A DNA stretch of 18,080 nt from Comamonadaceae bacterium (GTDB taxonomy: Bacteria; Pseudomonadota; Gammaproteobacteria; Burkholderiales; Burkholderiaceae), in the NCBI GenBank assembly GCA_947505915.1, contig CANNNH010000012.1, positions 1-18,080 on the forward strand, read 5' to 3'. Below the pieces are notes generated by a model. That model had not been told where the DNA came from. It saw only the letters and a program-made list of their open reading frames with translations, and did no database searches. Each line of letters opens with the position of its first letter. The stretch's first letter is position 1. Made by a program: the position numbers and the translations under genes. Below, in pieces: positions 14,502 to 18,080 of this stretch.

Positions 14502-15530
14502 TTAGGCAGCGTTTTTCTTTTCACGTTTTTTACTGCGAGCCGGTCCGGGCTGGCCCGCATGCGCGGCTTCGCCGTCTTCGTCCATGGCGTCTAACAAGCT
14601 GCGCGTCGCACTGCGCGGCACACGCTTGGCGGCCTGACGGGCCGGTGCTGCCGGCAAGGGCTTTTTTTCGTCCAGTGCTTGCAGCCCCTTGCGGGCCTGA
14701 ATAAAAAACTCACGGTTACCGTCACCGCCTTCAATGGGCGAATTGAGCCAAGCGCTGACCTCGAGACCCAGTTCGGCGCAGCAGTCGCGCAAGCGCTTTT
14801 CTACAAATTCAAAATGAACTGCATCACGCACAATGCCGCCCTTGCCGATTTGCCCGGGCTGCAACTCAAACTGCGGTTTGACCAGCATCAGCAAATCACC
14901 ACCCGGCTTGAGCAAGCGCACCACGGCCGGCAAGACCAAGGTCAGGGAGATGAAAGACAAGTCACCGGTGAGAAAGTCAAACACCGGCTCAAAGTCGCCG
15001 TCCAGGGCCGCCAGCAATTCGGGCTGGTCCTGCAAGGTGCCGGCAGCTTCCGCGGCGTCCAGCGCCAGCATCAGCGCACGGCGGTGATGCTCGACCAGAT
15101 CGTCGGCCGTGAGCGAACGCGCATTCACACCTTCAATGCACACCACACGTGCATCAGAGCGCAAGCTGGGATGCAACTGGCCATGACCGACATCCACACC
15201 CACCACCTGCGCTGCGCCCTGCTGCAGCAAGCAGTCCGTGAAACCGCCGGTGGACTGGCCCACATCGAGGCAGCGCAAACCGGCCACTTTCAGACCCGTG
15301 CTTTGGAGTGCGCCTTCGAGCTTGAGGCCGCCGCGCGAAATGTACTTGGCCTCTGTCGTGTCGGGCACCACCAGCACGGCTCCCTCGGGAATCTCGTCGC
15401 CGTTCTTGGCCACCTTGCGCCAGGCCGAATCCAAGTCAGCGCGCCATTGCACGCCCGAGGCAATCAAGCGCTGCGCCTGCGATCGGGTCGTGGCCATGCC
15501 ACAGTCAACAAGGAAAAGGTCTGCGCGCAT
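14502..15530 (-). CDS. TlyA family RNA 2'-O-methyltransferase with extra insert and tail
   Basis: S4-domain plus FtsJ-like methyltransferase family; TlyA members methylate ribose 2'-OH of rRNA cytidines and some act as hemolysins. Residues 1-60 are the S4 RNA-binding domain (MRADLFLVDCGMATTRSQAQ), then YISRGGLKLEGAL at 63-75, SAM motif DVGQSTGGFTD at 89-99 (usually DVGASTGGFTD), LSFISL at 191-196, LVKPQFE at 216-222 and GNREFF at 271-276. At 342 residues it is longer than the usual ~250-270: there is a helical insert at about 148-183 and a Lys/Arg/Ala/Pro-rich tail at 281-342 ending in KKREKK. The ATG at 15530 has no Shine-Dalgarno sequence and a palindrome ends 6 nt upstream. It sits between ahcY and metF. 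Confidence 0.88.
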   Translation of the reverse strand: MRADLFLVDCGMATTRSQAQRLIASGVQWRADLDSAWRKVAKNGDEIPEGAVLVVPDTTEAKYISRGGLKLEGALQSTGLKVAGLRCLDVGQSTGGFTDCLLQQGAAQVVGVDVGHGQLHPSLRSDARVVCIEGVNARSLTADDLVEHHRRALMLALDAAEAAGTLQDQPELLAALDGDFEPVFDFLTGDLSFISLTLVLPAVVRLLKPGGDLLMLVKPQFELQPGQIGKGGIVRDAVHFEFVEKRLRDCCAELGLEVSAWLNSPIEGGDGNREFFIQARKGLQALDEKKPLPAAPARQAAKRVPRSATRSLLDAMDEDGEAAHAGQPGPARSKKREKKNAA

Positions 15531-15536
15531 CGTTGG

Positions 15537-15578
15537 AATTAAATGGGGTCAGAACCTATTTAACTGACCCCTTTAATT
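15537..15578. repeat. REP-like palindrome between ahcY and tlyA
   Basis: AATTAAATGGGGTCAG (15537-15552) pairs with CTGACCCCTTTAATT (15564-15578) with one bulged base and an 11-nt loop. The GGGGTCAG core flanked by TTAAATT is of the sort I associate with REP elements mobilised by RAYT (TnpA-REP) transposases; no such gene is in the window. It fills nearly the whole 49-nt gap from the ahcY stop to the tlyA start and would be in the tlyA untranslated region. Confidence 0.65.
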
Positions 15579-15579
15579 C

Positions 15580-17016
<1,437 letters not shown>

Positions 17017-17097
17017 GGGATTTCTCCAAAGCAAATAGAACGAGCTGGGCAAAATAGCCACGGGCAGGTGTTTAGCGAACGCGGAAGAGTCTGGAGA

Positions 17098-17190
17098 CTC
17101 ACCCGGCTTGACAAAGCGCCTGCGGGTGAGCGTGGTTGCAAAAGAATGTCCTGAGCCTAGACCACGTGTGTGGGTTGCAACGCTCCTCAG
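17098..17190 (-). promoter_or_regulatory. SAH riboswitch upstream of ahcY
   Basis: Reading the minus strand from 17190: CTGAGGAGCGTTGCAACC, a CCAC-ACAC-GTGG hairpin (P2), then TAGGCTCAGGA, and after about 15 nt AACCACGCTCACC. P1 forms between GAGCGT (17185-17180) and ACGCTC (17133-17128). This matches the SAH riboswitch family (GAGGAGCG-YUGC..., AGGCUC, GCUCA), including the conserved words that make its pseudoknot. It lies about 110 nt ahead of ahcY. Downstream CTCACCCG (17130-17123), which overlaps the 3' strand of P1, can pair perfectly with CGGGTGAG (17105-17098), a likely competing stem; a GAGTC-TCCA-GACTC hairpin (17100-17087) follows. No T tract is seen, so control could be Rho-dependent or translational. 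Confidence 0.88.
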
Positions 17191-17200
17191 GAGAACCGAT

Positions 17201-17206
17201 ATTGTA
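17201..17206 (-). promoter_or_regulatory. Possible -10 box for the ahcY operon
   Basis: TACAAT on the minus strand ends about 11 nt before the riboswitch aptamer, so transcription would begin right at the aptamer. No convincing -35 is visible 16-18 nt upstream. Confidence 0.4.
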
Positions 17207-17252
17207 GCGATTTCGGCCGGACTCGCTGCGGGCCGGCCTAAACTTGGCAGCC

Positions 17253-18059
17253 ATGCGCCCCTTTGCTGACTTTCCCGCAGACACCCTCAAGGGCCTGACC
17301 GGCGTCTTCACGGACATCGATGACACGCTGACCACCGAAGGCACGATCACGCCCGACGCACTGCAAGCACTGGGCGAGCTCAAAGCCGCCGGGCTGAGTG
17401 TGGTGGCGATCACCGGCCGGCCTGTGGGCTGGAGCCTGCCGTTTGCAACGGCGTGGCCGGTTGACGCCATCGTGGCTGAAAACGGCGCGGTGGCTTTGCA
17501 AGGCGGGCCGGCAACACGGCCAGCACATCCAATCGATTTACAAAAATACTATTTACAAAACGCGGACGTCCGTCAGGCCAACTTCAAGCGCATGCAGGCT
17601 GTGGCCGCTCGCGTGCTGCGCGACGTGCCGGGCGCCACGCTGGCGCAAGACAGCGCCGGACGCGAAACCGACATCGCCATCGACCACAGCGAGTTTGTGC
17701 AGCTTTTGCCTGAGCACATCGCGCAAGTGGTCGGCATCATGCAAAGCGAGGGCATGAACGCCACCGTCAGCTCGATTCACATCAACGGCTGGTTTGGCAC
17801 GCACAACAAATGGGAAGGCGCGCGCTGGATCACCCGCCAGTTGTGGGGCCGCGACTTGCAATCTGAGATTGGGAGTTGGCTCTTCGTGGGTGACTCGACC
17901 AACGACCAGCGCATGTTCGAAGCTTTCACGCACTCGGTCGGCGTGGCCAACATCCGGCGCTTCGAAGACCAGCTCACGCACAAACCAGGCTACATCACGC
18001 TGGGCGAGCGCGGCGCCGGCTTTGCCGAGGTAACGCGGGCGGTGCTGGCAGCGCGCTGA
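17253..18059 (+). CDS. HAD-IIB family phosphatase
   Basis: Haloacid-dehalogenase superfamily hydrolase of the Cof/sugar-phosphatase (IIB) type; substrate unknown. With the ATG at 17253 it is 268 residues; an in-frame TTG at 17244 would add three. Motif I is TDIDDTLT with nucleophile Asp21 and Asp23, motif II the TGR at 54-56, the motif III lysine is Lys186 in HNKWEGA, and motif IV is [10 protein letters not shown] at 213-222. The cap region (about 85-180) contains [12 protein letters not shown] and '[11 protein letters not shown]', reminiscent of mannosyl-3-phosphoglycerate and sucrose-phosphate phosphatases, but no substrate can be assigned. It is divergent from ahcY. A short AT-rich run with two TTA codons at 17536-17560 stands out in an otherwise GC-rich gene. 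Confidence 0.85.
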   Translation: MRPFADFPADTLKGLTGVFTDIDDTLTTEGTITPDALQALGELKAAGLSVVAITGRPVGWSLPFATAWPVDAIVAENGAVALQGGPATRPAHPIDLQKYYLQNADVRQANFKRMQAVAARVLRDVPGATLAQDSAGRETDIAIDHSEFVQLLPEHIAQVVGIMQSEGMNATVSSIHINGWFGTHNKWEGARWITRQLWGRDLQSEIGSWLFVGDSTNDQRMFEAFTHSVGVANIRRFEDQLTHKPGYITLGERGAGFAEVTRAVLAAR

Positions 18060-18080
18060 AGCCAGGCGGCGCATCAATGC

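Noticed and set aside
14480..14560. N-terminal extension of metF up to 14560
   Set aside because: It would overlap the tlyA 3' end by about 60 nt and adds residues not found in the family; the ATG at 14479 gives the normal length.
17017..17061. N-terminal extension of ahcY up to 17061
   Set aside because: The ATG at 17016 has a good ribosome site and family-typical start; the extension lies in the untranslated leader.

Overview
The window reads as a chromosomal segment of a betaproteobacterium of the order Burkholderiales, most likely a Comamonadaceae member close to Polaromonas or Rhodoferax. The grounds are high-GC coding sequence, protein wording typical of that group (PhoH beginning MILRHTF, an AhcY of the long bacterial type, a MetF of the FEFFPPK type), an S-adenosylhomocysteine (SAH) riboswitch in front of ahcY, and dispersed palindromes typical of these genomes. 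Genus is inference. Most of the window is housekeeping; the unusual material is in the intergenic spaces and in one insertion inside ruvAB.

Layout. 1-2547 (+): the 3' end of folB, ttcA, a small lipoprotein gene and a histidine-phosphatase gene, packed as one operon. 2594-4883 (-): ruvA, then a MazE/MazF-like toxin-antitoxin pair, then ruvB; the toxin stop overlaps the ruvB start. 4945-6469 (+): phoH and ybeY. 6470-6785: a non-coding interval holding two related long hairpin elements in inverted orientation between convergent ybeY and tyrS. 6786-8018 (-): tyrS. 8226-10810 (+): an M23 peptidoglycan endopeptidase and anmK, both cell-wall genes. 10840-10869: an intrinsic terminator. 10901-11266 (-): erpA. 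11418-12250 (-): rpsI and rplM with a long leader. 12515-13468 (+): rlmJ. 13483-13596: two palindromic repeats. 13628-17016 (-): metF, tlyA and ahcY, read as ahcY-tlyA-metF behind an SAH riboswitch at about 17098-17190. 17253-18059 (+): a HAD-IIB phosphatase, divergent from ahcY.

How the genes fit together. AhcY removes SAH and MetF supplies methyl groups for methionine regeneration, so both belong to the activated-methyl cycle. TlyA, an SAM-dependent RNA methyltransferase that makes SAH, lies between them and would be read through from the riboswitch. TtcA, PhoH/YbeY, TyrS, RlmJ, TlyA, L13 and S9 all serve tRNA, rRNA or translation. RuvA and RuvB form the Holliday-junction branch-migration motor, and here ruvB appears translationally tied to a toxin gene.

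Best leads: (1) the paired hairpin elements at 6524-6611 and 6672-6767, which share a conserved core but have different, internally complementary arms; (2) the toxin-antitoxin module wedged into ruvAB with 4-nt overlaps, in which the toxin seems to have lost its catalytic loop; (3) the SAH riboswitch with a visible competing stem and an operon that includes tlyA. No tRNA, rRNA, CRISPR array, complete insertion sequence or prophage was seen.
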